Assembly: GCF_000316665.1 (NCBI RefSeq)
Contig: NC_019678.1
Coordinates: forward strand, 5,952,001-6,016,000
Source of the DNA: Rivularia sp. PCC 7116
Lineage (GTDB): Bacteria; Cyanobacteriota; Cyanobacteriia; Cyanobacteriales; Nostocaceae
Length of the DNA stretch: 64,000 nt
Reading direction: 5' to 3'
Each line of letters starts with the position of its first letter. Position 1 is the first letter of the stretch. Below the pieces are notes generated by a model. That model was not told the origin of the DNA and ran no database searches. It was given only the letters and a program-made list of their open reading frames with translations. Made by a program: the position numbers and the translations under genes. This document shows, one piece after another, positions 27,553 to 36,788 of the stretch.

Positions 27553-30195
27553 TCACAACCAATTGCCCACTAATACAAAAGGTGCCCAGTAGCCGGGATG
27601 AGAATAACGCCCTTTTGGATTTTCTGCCAGCCAAGCTCTTTGGGTTGCTTGTAAGGCTTCGGCTTTACTCATCCCCTGACGTAAATTATCGTAAAATTGG
27701 ACAATTAATTTTGCCGTTGCTTCGTCATCAATATTCCAAAGAGATGCAACCGCACTTTTAGCTCCCGCTTGTAAAGATACACCAGCGATTCCTAAAGCAT
27801 CTCGCTGGCTGCCGACTGCGGTTTGACATCCCGTCAGGGTTAATAATTCCAGTGCTTGATGATCACCGCTTTGAGTATTTCGGATAATTTTGTAGAGATT
27901 TCCTAAAGTAATCGTTTTGTTGTAATTATTTGTTGGCTTTTGCTCTCCTGCGATTAAAAATGTTTGCTGAGAATCGTAACCAAACCTGGCATGAGTTGCT
28001 AAGTGCAGAAGGTTAGGTTGGTAATCACGAAGTTTTTGTTTTAATTGCTCTGAGGTAAAGTTTTTATTTAGCAGTATTTTGTTGTTGGGTATAACTTTAT
28101 TAATACCCTGCATTTCTGCTTTTACCGCACCTAGAGGTGGATAAAATGTATTTTTATCTATGGCGCTAGCATCGGTTAATCCAAAAGCAAGCAGTTTTAA
28201 ACCTTGTGTATCTAAAGGTTGGGGACTAGTTAAAGATAAACTGGGTGTGCTGGCAATGGCATACTTTTCAACTAAAAATTGGTTTCCGTCGTACAAACTT
28301 CCCATTGGGATAGTCCATAAAATTCCATCTTGAACGAATACTAATGTCTTGATTTGTTCTAAATCTTTAGCGAAGGGAGTAATAAACCAATTGTAGATTT
28401 TCCGCGATTTTTCTCGGTAACTATTGCTTCTATCCGAAAGTTTTTCTAAACTACGTCGAAATTCATTTACCGTCTCAACAGCGTCTTTCTCTGGAATCGC
28501 AACCCAATGCATTTTAAATTTAATTGAATCGGCTTGCGGAAGCATTAAAATGATGGCAATTCCATCTTTTAGGATAATCGATCTAAATACAGCCGTATTT
28601 TTATCGACTTCAGAAATGGGTTTATCAATTAACTCTAAATCGCAATCGCTACCTAAATAATTTCTTAACTCTGCTATTCTTAATTCATCCAGAGTTTTCA
28701 ATGCAGAATTTAAATTTTGCTGTAACTCTAAAGGATTACCATCACTTAATTGACGAGCTTTGTTGATTCTTAATTGTGCTAACTGACGGTAAATTTTTTC
28801 AACGCTGTCTTGGAAATCTAGACGTACATCTCGGTTAGCGATCGCAATATCTTTTTCAATATCGGTGAGAGTACTTGCCGAGCTTTCATAAGCCTTAATT
28901 GCTTGTGATTCTTTGTTTTGCGCTTGGTAAATTCTTCCTGCTTGCCACTCCCATAGATAACGACTTTCTTTTGTTGCAGCAGTCATTTGAGCTTGGTTAG
29001 TCAATTCTAAAGCAGTAGGATAATTTTGGCTGCATTCGTAAACTTGTCCCAACCAACCTAAAGCAAAAGATTGTGTTTGTTTATCTCCAATATTTTTAGC
29101 AATCGTTAAACTTTGATTTAATGTATTAAAAATTTTTGGTGAAATTTCTGATTGAAAGCATTGATATCCAGATGTATAAATATCCGCATCATTATTTACC
29201 TGCTGCATTAACCTCGCTAACTTAATTAACGAAAAAGCTTTTTGTCGCGATGCTGGTAATTTTTCTATATTCGTTTCAATTTGCTTAAATATTTGTGGAT
29301 TTAAATTTTTTGTTTGTTTAACACCGGAATTATTTTGCTTTTGAGAGCGATGGTAAGGTAAAACCAAATTTAATAAAGCCGATACTTCCCCACTGACGTT
29401 ATTTTGCAGCCGTGCAAACTTGAGACTATTTTCAAAATAATTAATTGCGTTATTTTCATAAACCCTAGCTTGCTGTATAAATTTTGCTACAGCTTGATTA
29501 TCGTCAGCTTGAGAAGCAAAATTAGCATAGCGATAATTTCTTTGAGCCAAACTGGTATAAAGATTACCCAAATTATTAGCAGCAGCCATTAAGTAGTTTG
29601 AATTGTTTTGTGCTGCTGCTTTTTTATAACTTGCTCCAAGTACTTGAATTGCTTTTTCATATTCACCTAAAAAATACAAAGCATTTCCTAAACTTCCATT
29701 TGCGGCGGCTTCTCCCAAACTATCATTTTGTACTCTTGCGATTCCTAACGCACTATTTTGACTGCAAACTTGCTGTTGTTGCAAATCTCCACATAGGATA
29801 TTAATTGCCCGTTGATGCTGTCCTAAATCGCTGTATGCTTGAGCAACTTCTGTTAACATCCGCCCTACTTGCTGCTGGTTATTAGTAGCGCGAAAATATT
29901 CAATAACTTGATTCAAATAATTTATTGTTTTATCGATTTGACCTATTTGTTGGTAAGCCCGCGCTAAATATTGACGTATCTCAATTTCACTTTCTGTCTT
30001 GCGATCGTCTTCTGTAGAAATACTTTTGAGCCATACATTAATTGCGCCAGGAAAATCACCTGCATTGTAGAGTTCTATGCCTTGTTTTACAAAATTTGCC
30101 GATACCGGAGTTGCAGCTATAAGAGTATTATTAAACCACAAACAAAAAATCAAACTGACTGTAAAAATAAAATAATAAAAGCGGTTGATTTTCAT
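27553..30195 (-). CDS. Secreted TPR-CHAT domain protein
   Basis: 880 residues. An N-terminal signal peptide (~1-33) is followed by TPR repeats (~35-490), a linker with 'DIAIANRDVRLDFQDSVEKIYRQLA' and a CHAT domain (~560-880). The His-Cys dyad is intact: His735 in LATHA and Cys790 in LTGCQT. It ends 'HPGYWAPFVLVGNWL'. The signal peptide places the protease-like domain outside the cytoplasm, which differs from cytosolic CHAT proteins such as HetF. Its 3' end faces DUF928 gene A. Substrate unknown; the secreted exoprotein or DUF928 protein are plausible partners by proximity only. Confidence 0.93.
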   Translation of the reverse strand: MKINRFYYFIFTVSLIFCLWFNNTLIAATPVSANFVKQGIELYNAGDFPGAINVWLKSISTEDDRKTESEIEIRQYLARAYQQIGQIDKTINYLNQVIEYFRATNNQQQVGRMLTEVAQAYSDLGQHQRAINILCGDLQQQQVCSQNSALGIARVQNDSLGEAAANGSLGNALYFLGEYEKAIQVLGASYKKAAAQNNSNYLMAAANNLGNLYTSLAQRNYRYANFASQADDNQAVAKFIQQARVYENNAINYFENSLKFARLQNNVSGEVSALLNLVLPYHRSQKQNNSGVKQTKNLNPQIFKQIETNIEKLPASRQKAFSLIKLARLMQQVNNDADIYTSGYQCFQSEISPKIFNTLNQSLTIAKNIGDKQTQSFALGWLGQVYECSQNYPTALELTNQAQMTAATKESRYLWEWQAGRIYQAQNKESQAIKAYESSASTLTDIEKDIAIANRDVRLDFQDSVEKIYRQLAQLRINKARQLSDGNPLELQQNLNSALKTLDELRIAELRNYLGSDCDLELIDKPISEVDKNTAVFRSIILKDGIAIILMLPQADSIKFKMHWVAIPEKDAVETVNEFRRSLEKLSDRSNSYREKSRKIYNWFITPFAKDLEQIKTLVFVQDGILWTIPMGSLYDGNQFLVEKYAIASTPSLSLTSPQPLDTQGLKLLAFGLTDASAIDKNTFYPPLGAVKAEMQGINKVIPNNKILLNKNFTSEQLKQKLRDYQPNLLHLATHARFGYDSQQTFLIAGEQKPTNNYNKTITLGNLYKIIRNTQSGDHQALELLTLTGCQTAVGSQRDALGIAGVSLQAGAKSAVASLWNIDDEATAKLIVQFYDNLRQGMSKAEALQATQRAWLAENPKGRYSHPGYWAPFVLVGNWL

Positions 30196-30358
30196 ACTTT
30201 AGTTTAGAAGAAAAGCAAGACATAATTTTTATTATTCTCTAACTGTAAACTAAAGTGGGATATTACATATATAGATTTAAAGGTTAAAGATAAAAAATAA
30301 TATTTTGTAACATCTTCTCAACCATCATCCATGACTGATTTTCTATATTGATAAAAAC

Positions 30359-31213
30359 CTACTCAAATACTACAGTTCTATTTGCGTAAACTAAAACACG
30401 ATTTTTTAAGTGTAATCGGACTGCTCTTGCTAACACAATTCGTTCTAAGTCTTTGCCTTTTCGGATTAAATCTGTAATAGTATCGCGATGGCTAATTTTT
30501 ACAACATCTTGCTCGATGATGGGGCCTGCATCCAAATCTGCTGTAACATAATGAGATGTAGCTCCGATAATTTTAACTCCTCTTTCATAGGCTTTATGGT
30601 ATGGATTAGCACCAATGAAAGCTGGTAAAAATGAATGATGAATATTAATTATCTGAGGAAATTCAACGACAAATTCATTACTGAGAATCTGCATATACTT
30701 TGCTAAAATAGCCAAATCTATTTTGTATTTAGATAGTAATTCTAATTGCTTTTTCTCTTGTTCTAGTTTTGTGGCTTTAGTTATAGGTAGATAGTGAAAA
30801 TCAATATTGAATTGTTCTGCTATTTGCTTTAAATTCGGATGATTGCTAATTATTAAAGGAATTTCGGCAACAAACTCTTTTGCTTTATGTCGCCAAAGTA
30901 AATCTAATAAACAATGTTCTTGTTTGCTGACAAAAATCGCGATACGTGGGATGCTATCAGAAAAATGCAGTTCCCATTGAGCTTGTAAAGGTTGCGCTAT
31001 AGAATTAAAAGCCGGTGCGATTAAATCGCGGGGTAAATTAAAACCATCTAGCTGCCATTCAATCCTAGTTAAAAATAAACCGCTTTCAAAGTCTGTATGC
31101 TGGTCTGCATGAATTATATTACCACCATTTGAGTAAATAAAATTCGCAATTTTAGCAACCAATCCTTGTTTATCCGGACAGTAAATAAGTAGGCAAGCTG
31201 TAGTATTTACCAT
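30359..31213 (-). CDS. purU: Formyltetrahydrofolate deformylase
   Basis: 284 residues, the normal PurU length. The N-terminal ACT domain (~5-85) begins 'ACLLIYCPDKQGLVAKIANFI' and includes GGNIIHADQHTD. The C-terminal formyltransferase-fold domain (~88-284) has 'IAIFVSKQEHCLLDLL', 'IINIHHSFLPAFIGANPYHKAY' (catalytic His in the NIHHSFLP loop) and 'HYVTADLDAGPIIEQDVV' with the catalytic Asp. It hydrolyses 10-formyl-THF to formate and THF, feeding purine and one-carbon balance. It sits between CHAT gene 2 and the NB-ARC gene with no obvious functional link. Confidence 0.95.
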   Translation of the reverse strand: MVNTTACLLIYCPDKQGLVAKIANFIYSNGGNIIHADQHTDFESGLFLTRIEWQLDGFNLPRDLIAPAFNSIAQPLQAQWELHFSDSIPRIAIFVSKQEHCLLDLLWRHKAKEFVAEIPLIISNHPNLKQIAEQFNIDFHYLPITKATKLEQEKKQLELLSKYKIDLAILAKYMQILSNEFVVEFPQIINIHHSFLPAFIGANPYHKAYERGVKIIGATSHYVTADLDAGPIIEQDVVKISHRDTITDLIRKGKDLERIVLARAVRLHLKNRVLVYANRTVVFE

Positions 31214-31336
31214 AGTCAGATTATATTTTCTAGCTCGTATAGCTTGTCATAAATACGGAGATTAGGCAACGCCGAGAAAATCTTTCCTTGCTGCTAACTA
31301 GCTAGAAATTTGGGAATAGCATTGTAGATATTGCAG

Positions 31337-32689
31337 TTAATCTATATTATGAATGCATTCCGCTACAAATGGTTGAAGTTTAAAATAAGCTTTGTGTTGT
31401 TCGATCAGCGCGCGGCAACTTAGTGAATCTAGTATATCTAGTAAGTATGGTTTGACTTTTGAATCTCTTAAATCCTGATTAAGTTGCGATAACGAGACTT
31501 CGTGAGAATAACTTGCTAATTTTTGCATTACAGATTTTTCTGAAGCTGATAAATTTTTAAATTCTTCTATCAGCAAATTTTGAAAATCGCTCAAAATAAA
31601 TCTGTTTGCCATCAAATCTTCTAAATATTGGGTAATGTTTCCGAGAAAATATTTATGAATTAGATTTGCAGCCATTTTTAAAGCTAATGGATTACCGCCA
31701 TAGTATTTAACTAAATTACACCAATCCTCTCTTGAACCCAGATAACTTCCCCGCCGATCAAATATTTGTTTGACATCATTAAGCTGCAAGCTATTAAGCT
31801 TGATTGACTGTAAACCAATATGCTCTAATATTCCGATTCTGCTATGCTTTTCTCGACTGGTTACGATAACAGTGCTTTGATGTTTATTTTCCAATAATAT
31901 TTGTAAAAAATCGCTATAAGCTGTACTTTCTTCATGATGTTGATCCGTGACTGTTTCCAAACCATCAAGAATCAACAAACAGCGATGATTTTCAAGTTTT
32001 TCTAAGAGTAAATCTATCAAAGCACCTAAACTAGTTGGCAACCTATTGTTATCCTTGTTTTTCCCAGCAAATTTACGAAGTATGCTAACTAATATTTCTT
32101 CAAGGGTAGAAGCTTGACGTAACGACTTCCAAATTACAAATTCAAATCGATGCTTAACTGTATGTGCAAATTTTATCGCTGTGGCAGTTTTACCGACTCC
32201 TAACATACCAAACAAAGCCACAACCTTAGCGCGATCGAGAATAATTTTGTTTTCAAGCAATCGTAATTCTTCACTACGCCCGTAAAAGTTTGATATATCT
32301 GGAATATTGCTGTAATTAGAAGATGAAACGCTAGTCCATTTCGATTTATTCAATTTACATAAATCTGCATGAGCGTAATCACCTTCATTTAAAGGCAGCT
32401 GTAGGGCGTGAAAAACATGGTTAATCGAGCGAAAATCAACACCAGTTTGGCACTGGAGGATTTTTCTGACTGTAATAGGATGAATACCATCCGATTCCAC
32501 TAACTGAACTTTTCGAGCAATAGCGCTAGCAGAGCAGCGCATTCTAGTTTTAGCTTCCAACTGTTGAATGCAGTTATTCAGTTTTTGCAGCCCCTCGTCA
32601 GTAAGAACAAAGCCACGATAACGTTTGGAACTCGAATTAACCTGTACCATTTTACTGCCGCCTGTTACTTGCCTGTTGTTCAGTATCAT
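31337..32689 (-). CDS. NB-ARC (STAND) ATPase with N-terminal HTH-like domain
   Basis: 450 residues. Residues ~19-110 form the cyanobacterial HTH-like module (RGFVLTDEGLQKL, CSASAIARKV, 'HPITVRKILQ'). The NB-ARC domain (~130-350) has Walker A GMLGVGKTAT, Walker B CLLILDGLE, the sensor VIVTSREK and the GGNPLALK motif. A winged-helix segment (~375-445) closes the protein. Most cyanobacterial relatives continue into WD40 or TPR repeats; this one stops before them, so it has switch parts but no obvious ligand-sensing repeats. It is preceded by a 16-bp palindrome at 32735-32750 that is also present in front of a relic copy of its 5' end at 39762-39818. Confidence 0.88.
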   Translation of the reverse strand: MILNNRQVTGGSKMVQVNSSSKRYRGFVLTDEGLQKLNNCIQQLEAKTRMRCSASAIARKVQLVESDGIHPITVRKILQCQTGVDFRSINHVFHALQLPLNEGDYAHADLCKLNKSKWTSVSSSNYSNIPDISNFYGRSEELRLLENKIILDRAKVVALFGMLGVGKTATAIKFAHTVKHRFEFVIWKSLRQASTLEEILVSILRKFAGKNKDNNRLPTSLGALIDLLLEKLENHRCLLILDGLETVTDQHHEESTAYSDFLQILLENKHQSTVIVTSREKHSRIGILEHIGLQSIKLNSLQLNDVKQIFDRRGSYLGSREDWCNLVKYYGGNPLALKMAANLIHKYFLGNITQYLEDLMANRFILSDFQNLLIEEFKNLSASEKSVMQKLASYSHEVSLSQLNQDLRDSKVKPYLLDILDSLSCRALIEQHKAYFKLQPFVAECIHNID

Positions 32690-32707
32690 GGCAAATAATT
32701 GACTTCC

Positions 32708-32751
32708 GAGTCATTGTATAAATCGGCAAGTTAATTTCCAATTTTGGAAAA
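32708..32751 (-). promoter_or_regulatory. Conserved palindrome plus GAGTCATTG block upstream of NB-ARC gene
   Basis: The palindrome TTTCCAATTTTGGAAA occupies 32735-32750 (TTTCCAA arms, 2-base centre). The block GAGTCATTG (32708-32716) lies 18 bases before the ATG of the NB-ARC gene. The same two blocks with the same 14-base unconserved spacer recur at 39836-39879. The arrangement suggests an operator and promoter or leader elements read on the minus strand; the binding protein is unknown. Confidence 0.6.
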
Positions 32752-33045
32752 CTAGGTCGAAATTTATTTAATATATTGTATAATAATTAAATTTTTATTA
32801 ACAAAACTTTTTATTTAGTATCTTTCATTCATAATCTCCATCATTTTCAAGAAGCGAAAATCATCCTATAAAAGCCTGTGGAACGAGTGAAACCCTTATG
32901 GGTTGTAGGTTGCAGCATGAATATCTGATTATCAAATCAGCAAAATTCGCAAATAAAGCGATTGGTGCAAAATTTCAGAAAACAGAAGGAAGCAACCTTG
33001 GCATCATGTGCTCAAAATATAGATATCCCAATCACCAATCACCAA
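32752..33045. other. Intergenic region between CHASE2 kinase and NB-ARC gene
   Basis: About 290 bases without a gene. The segment near 32911-32945 (GCAGC-TGAATATCTG-TTATCAAATCAGCAA pattern) resembles 35217-35251, so it is another degenerate dispersed repeat. The end nearest the kinase stop is CCAATCACC-type short repeats. Confidence 0.4.
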
Positions 33046-34965
33046 TTACCAAAGCCATCTCTTCCTAGGCCAAATTAACTCACAGATGGTTCCTTGAGGA
33101 GTATTTTGTCGCCTTCTAAATTTTCCTCTAAGACGGTTTGCAATTGCTTTTGCTTGGCGAGTTCCTTGCCCTTGACGTAAAAATTGCTGTTGATTGAAGC
33201 TCGTCTCACCATTGTCCGTAATTCTCAGAGAATATAAGTTTCCTCTGTACGAACAATAGACATCTAAACGAGTAGCGTTTTTAGCATGTTTACCTACATT
33301 GTATAAAGCTTCTTGAAGAAACAAACATAAACCGCGTTTTTCTTCTATATTTAAATGCTTATCATCGTAACAATCAAAAATAGGAGAAATAAAAGTTTGT
33401 AAACTGCTAAAGCCGGGAAGTTGTTGATTTAGAGTTTGGTCGTATACTTGATACAGAAGCTCGGAAATTGGATTTTGTAAATCAATAAATAAACTATCCT
33501 GTAAATACAAGCTGTTAGTTTGATTCATTGCTTCTTGTTGCAAGTATTCAAAAATATTTCTTAGTTCCTTGTTTAAATTTTGTAGTTCTTCTCTTAATAT
33601 TTCTATAGGTAAATCTTCTTGACTACTTCTAAGAATTACTGCTAAACTCTGTAGCGGTCCGTTATGAACTTCTTCATAAGTGCGTTCGATAGTGTCGCGA
33701 CGCTGTTTGAGTTCTGCTCTTAAACCTCTATCAAAAAATGACGTAGTTAATCCTGCTAAAGAAAAAACTAAGCAAGTAGGGATAAATGGAATCCACCAAC
33801 CCCAAATTAATAATAAGTAAAATAGAATAGTGTGCTTAATACAGATAATTGCAATGCTTACTAGGCTTTTCCAAGGAGATTGCAGAATGACGCTTAAGAT
33901 AACTCCAATTATCCCCCAAATTACAATCCACACATACTCCCAAAAGTTCGACCATGTTTTTAACAATTTGGGTTTATCCAAAACGGTAGATAAAATTTGT
34001 CTTAAAGCATGAGCGTGAGCTTCTACACCGTATATAATTTGATTGGGCATTGATTCTGACTGCCCCGAAATTTGAGAAAATAAAGTATGTTTGAGGGCAG
34101 AAGTAATTAAAGTGTCTTTTACACTCGCAGCAGTGACACCAAAAATTACGGCACGATTTTTAATTAATTCGGGAGAAAATTTTCTTTGAATAATATCTCT
34201 TAAATGTATGTATGTAAGTGGTTTCTGACTGGAGCAGAAATTAACCAGCATTTGATTTCCGTTCGCATCAACATTGACGTAACCCCCAGTATTTGCTTTC
34301 AGTGCAGGTATTTCAACAGAATCAAACTTGATCGGATTTTTAACTCTATTCCCATGCTCAAAATTTAAACCCCGAGACGATAAATAAACTCTTGCTAATT
34401 GAGTTACAAACGAGTATTTTAATTCTCCATTCCAATCCCTACTAGCTAAAAGGCTGCGACGAAATTTACCGTCTTCGTCAATTAATACATCAGCAAATCC
34501 GATTCTTTCGGGAGGTAATGCTGGAGGTGGTTTTACATTTAGCGTTTCTTTTTCATTTAAAGCTACTTCTATTCCGACTATATTAGGTATTTTTTGAAAA
34601 GCTTGAATAAGTAGATTTTGATTGTTTCCTACTGGTAAATCTCGGAATATATCAATACCAATAACTCTGGGTTTATATTCATTTACTATTTGCAACGCTT
34701 TGGCTAATTTATCGTCAGGTAAGGGGAAACCCCCAAACATCCTTAAATCATTTTCATCAATGCTGACAATAGTAATTCTTGGTGCTACATTACTTGAAGG
34801 ACAATTACGAGAAAAATAATCAAGTGACATCCATTCATATAGTTGCAAAAACCCCGTTAATCGAATTATTAAAATTAATCCTACAATTATCGAACCTGGT
34901 AAAATGACTTCACGAGTCAATTTTGCCTGCTGTCTAACTTTCCACCAAAGATTTACTAACACCAT
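33046..34965 (-). CDS. CHASE2-domain sensor histidine kinase
   Basis: 639 residues. Transmembrane helix at ~22-42, extracytoplasmic CHASE2 domain (~45-335: 'ITIVSIDENDLRMFGGFPLPDDKLAKAL', 'VIGIDIFRD', 'RAVIFGVTAASVKD'), then three transmembrane helices (~340-415). The cytosolic part has a HisKA_3-like H box 'RTYEEVHNGPLQSLAVIL' with the likely phospho-His, and a HATPase_c with 'FLQEALYNVGKHAKNA' and 'LRITDNGE'. The G2 region is short (GQGTRQAKAIANRL). This kinase class pairs with NarL/LuxR-type regulators, and one lies just upstream (35722-36393). Together they are a likely two-component system sensing an external signal. Confidence 0.92.
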   Translation of the reverse strand: MVLVNLWWKVRQQAKLTREVILPGSIIVGLILIIRLTGFLQLYEWMSLDYFSRNCPSSNVAPRITIVSIDENDLRMFGGFPLPDDKLAKALQIVNEYKPRVIGIDIFRDLPVGNNQNLLIQAFQKIPNIVGIEVALNEKETLNVKPPPALPPERIGFADVLIDEDGKFRRSLLASRDWNGELKYSFVTQLARVYLSSRGLNFEHGNRVKNPIKFDSVEIPALKANTGGYVNVDANGNQMLVNFCSSQKPLTYIHLRDIIQRKFSPELIKNRAVIFGVTAASVKDTLITSALKHTLFSQISGQSESMPNQIIYGVEAHAHALRQILSTVLDKPKLLKTWSNFWEYVWIVIWGIIGVILSVILQSPWKSLVSIAIICIKHTILFYLLLIWGWWIPFIPTCLVFSLAGLTTSFFDRGLRAELKQRRDTIERTYEEVHNGPLQSLAVILRSSQEDLPIEILREELQNLNKELRNIFEYLQQEAMNQTNSLYLQDSLFIDLQNPISELLYQVYDQTLNQQLPGFSSLQTFISPIFDCYDDKHLNIEEKRGLCLFLQEALYNVGKHAKNATRLDVYCSYRGNLYSLRITDNGETSFNQQQFLRQGQGTRQAKAIANRLRGKFRRRQNTPQGTICELIWPRKRWLW

Positions 34966-35295
34966 TCTCGGTCAATTTAATATTATATTTTGCGGAAAGT
35001 TGATGGAGACATTTTAAAGACTGGTTTGCAACTTTTAGCGTAAATTGTCTTTTGATTAAAAATAGAAGTAGGAGTGGTTTTAGATTTTATTTTAATGCCC
35101 ATTATTAATTCACAATTTTCAAAATTTTATCCCAATTTTGCTTTATTGCTGATTTATATTTAACAATAGTTTATCTGTTGCGTAAGTCTTATTAGCGAAG
35201 CAGCAATAAGCCGCAGGATGCAGCGTAAATATCTTGTTGTCAAATCAGCAATCAACCGTGAATAGAGCTACTAATTTAAGATGTGGAGTATAACT

Positions 35296-35455
35296 CAATA
35301 CGGTTCGCTTAAGCCTAAAAATTAGAAATAGTGTAGGTTGGGTTTAGGAACGTTCACCGCAGGTGTGCCGAAGGCACAACCCAACATTATCAACTGTTTG
35401 TTGGGTTTCACTTCGTTCAACCCAACCTACGATTTATCTTAGCTGAACCGTATTG
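35296..35455. mobile_element. 160-bp non-autonomous element (MITE) with exact 10-bp flanking direct repeats
   Basis: Terminal inverted repeats CAATACGGTTC (35296-35306) and GAACCGTATTG (35445-35455), extending imperfectly another ~8 bases (GCTTAAG / CTTAGCT). Nested inside is a perfect 12-bp inverted repeat GTAGGTTGGGTT (35333-35344) / AACCCAACCTAC (35419-35430). The element is flanked directly by GAGTATAACT at 35286-35295 and 35456-35465, an exact 10-bp repeat that fits a target-site duplication. No ORF is inside. Confidence 0.8.
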
Positions 35456-35523
35456 GAGTATAACTAACCCTACGGTACCATTCCTATTAGCGCTCGGCTC
35501 TGCCTCCAAACCATAGCCCGGTT

Positions 35524-35584
35524 GGTGCGTGACACTCAAAACATTATTAATACGTTCCTTCATTAATCAAAGTGTCACAGCAAC
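35524..35584. repeat. Dispersed inverted-repeat element GGTGCGTGACACT..AGTGTCACAGCAAC, copy 2
   Basis: Left arm GGTGCGTGACACT (35524-35536) and right arm AGTGTCACAGCA (35571-35582), the same arms and about the same length as the copy at 16228-16288. With the MITE at 35296-35455 and other fragments it fills most of the 756-bp gap between the kinase and regulator genes (34966-35721). No gene is seen there. Confidence 0.75.
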
Positions 35585-35721
35585 GGCAATAAAGCGAGAA
35601 GAGAATCTACACCGCTTTTTGCCTCCCCTACAAAAAAATGTGCCGGTTGCGTAAGTCCTAACCGAAAAATTATCCCGTCTGTTAATAATTACTAATAAAT
35701 ATGTAAACTAATAATTAACAA

Positions 35722-36393
35722 CTAATTACTAATTAACCCTGCTTTTCTAGCTGCAATTTCTATTTGCACTCGCAAATCCTTATCGGGACTATCAAAAACA
35801 CCCAATGCATCTTGAATTCTAATCCAATAATTACGCACCGTGCGATCTGTAATGCTCATTCGTTTCGCAATTGCCTTATCCGATAGCCCTTCTTGGTATT
35901 TTAAAGTCAATACCTCCAGCCATTTACGGTCGAATTCTGGGCGCGATCGCACTTCTTTTGGTAAATAAATTGACCCTCTTTGAGCAATATCAACAAATTT
36001 CAACATTTCTGTTAACGGTAAAGATTTATCCATTGCAGCAAATCCTCCTTCATAAGTATTAACAATACGTTTAATTCTGACTAAAGGCTTAATATTTGTA
36101 CTTAATACGACAATGTTTGGCGCATCGTTACTTTGCATTAAATTTGCAAGTAAATGCATTCCTACTTCAACTTTGGCAAAATCATCCGGCTTTCTAGGTA
36201 AGCTCAAATCAACTACTACTAAATCAAAATGATATTGCTCAAGTAATTTTTCCGCAGTCTGCGAATCTTTGGCTGTAAAAATTTCAGCTATAGGGTACTT
36301 TGTCCGCAATGCTGGAATAGTACCTTCCAGTATCGCTTCATGGTCATCAACAATTAGAATTTTTTGTTTAATTGAATCCAATTGTTCTGTCAT
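35722..36393 (-). CDS. NarL/LuxR-type response regulator
   Basis: 223 residues from ATG at 36393; a TTG nine codons further upstream (36420) is a weaker alternative. The receiver domain (~10-140) has acidic residues DDHE, the phospho-Asp in VVVDLSLPRK and the conserved Lys in MDKSLPL. The C-terminal HTH (~165-215) is 'LSDKAIAKRMSITDRTVRNYWIRIQDALGV', a GerE/LuxR-like helix-turn-helix. It stands upstream of the CHASE2 histidine kinase on the same strand, separated by 756 bp of repeats, and is its likely partner. Targets are unknown; the adjacent DUF928/CHAT/NB-ARC genes are candidates. Confidence 0.9.
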   Translation of the reverse strand: MTEQLDSIKQKILIVDDHEAILEGTIPALRTKYPIAEIFTAKDSQTAEKLLEQYHFDLVVVDLSLPRKPDDFAKVEVGMHLLANLMQSNDAPNIVVLSTNIKPLVRIKRIVNTYEGGFAAMDKSLPLTEMLKFVDIAQRGSIYLPKEVRSRPEFDRKWLEVLTLKYQEGLSDKAIAKRMSITDRTVRNYWIRIQDALGVFDSPDKDLRVQIEIAARKAGLISN

Positions 36394-36788
36394 GATTGTT
36401 TGAAAAATATGTGTTGACAATTATTGAGTTTTTCTTTTTTCTCAAATTATTATCGCGCTGGCGAATAACTGTATTAAATCTTAATTAAGTATTAAGTTAT
36501 GTGGAAATTAGCAGATATTGAAGTGCAAATTTTATAGGTTAATATAATTTAAGAGTAAAATCTGCTTGTAATTAGGCTAGTACCGCTTCGCGGAAGTAAG
36601 AAGTAAGAAGTTTGATTTTCTAGGCTTTTCAGCCATTTTTAATGGTTGCCTTATTTACGCCGACTTATGCTAGTTATTTTCAAATATAATTTTCCCATGA
36701 CACAATTAGGGCTGTATCAATTTGAATCATGTATAAGTACTTTTAGGCGCAATAATTACATAGAGTATTTTTACTACAAATATAAATT
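36394..36788. other. Divergent intergenic region between response regulator and DUF928 gene B
   Basis: About 395 bp between divergent genes, so it should contain both promoters. I see a small CCGCTTCGCGG hairpin near 36588 followed by AAGTAAGAAGTAAGAAG repeats, and AT-rich sequence otherwise. No confident boxes or gene. Confidence 0.4.
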
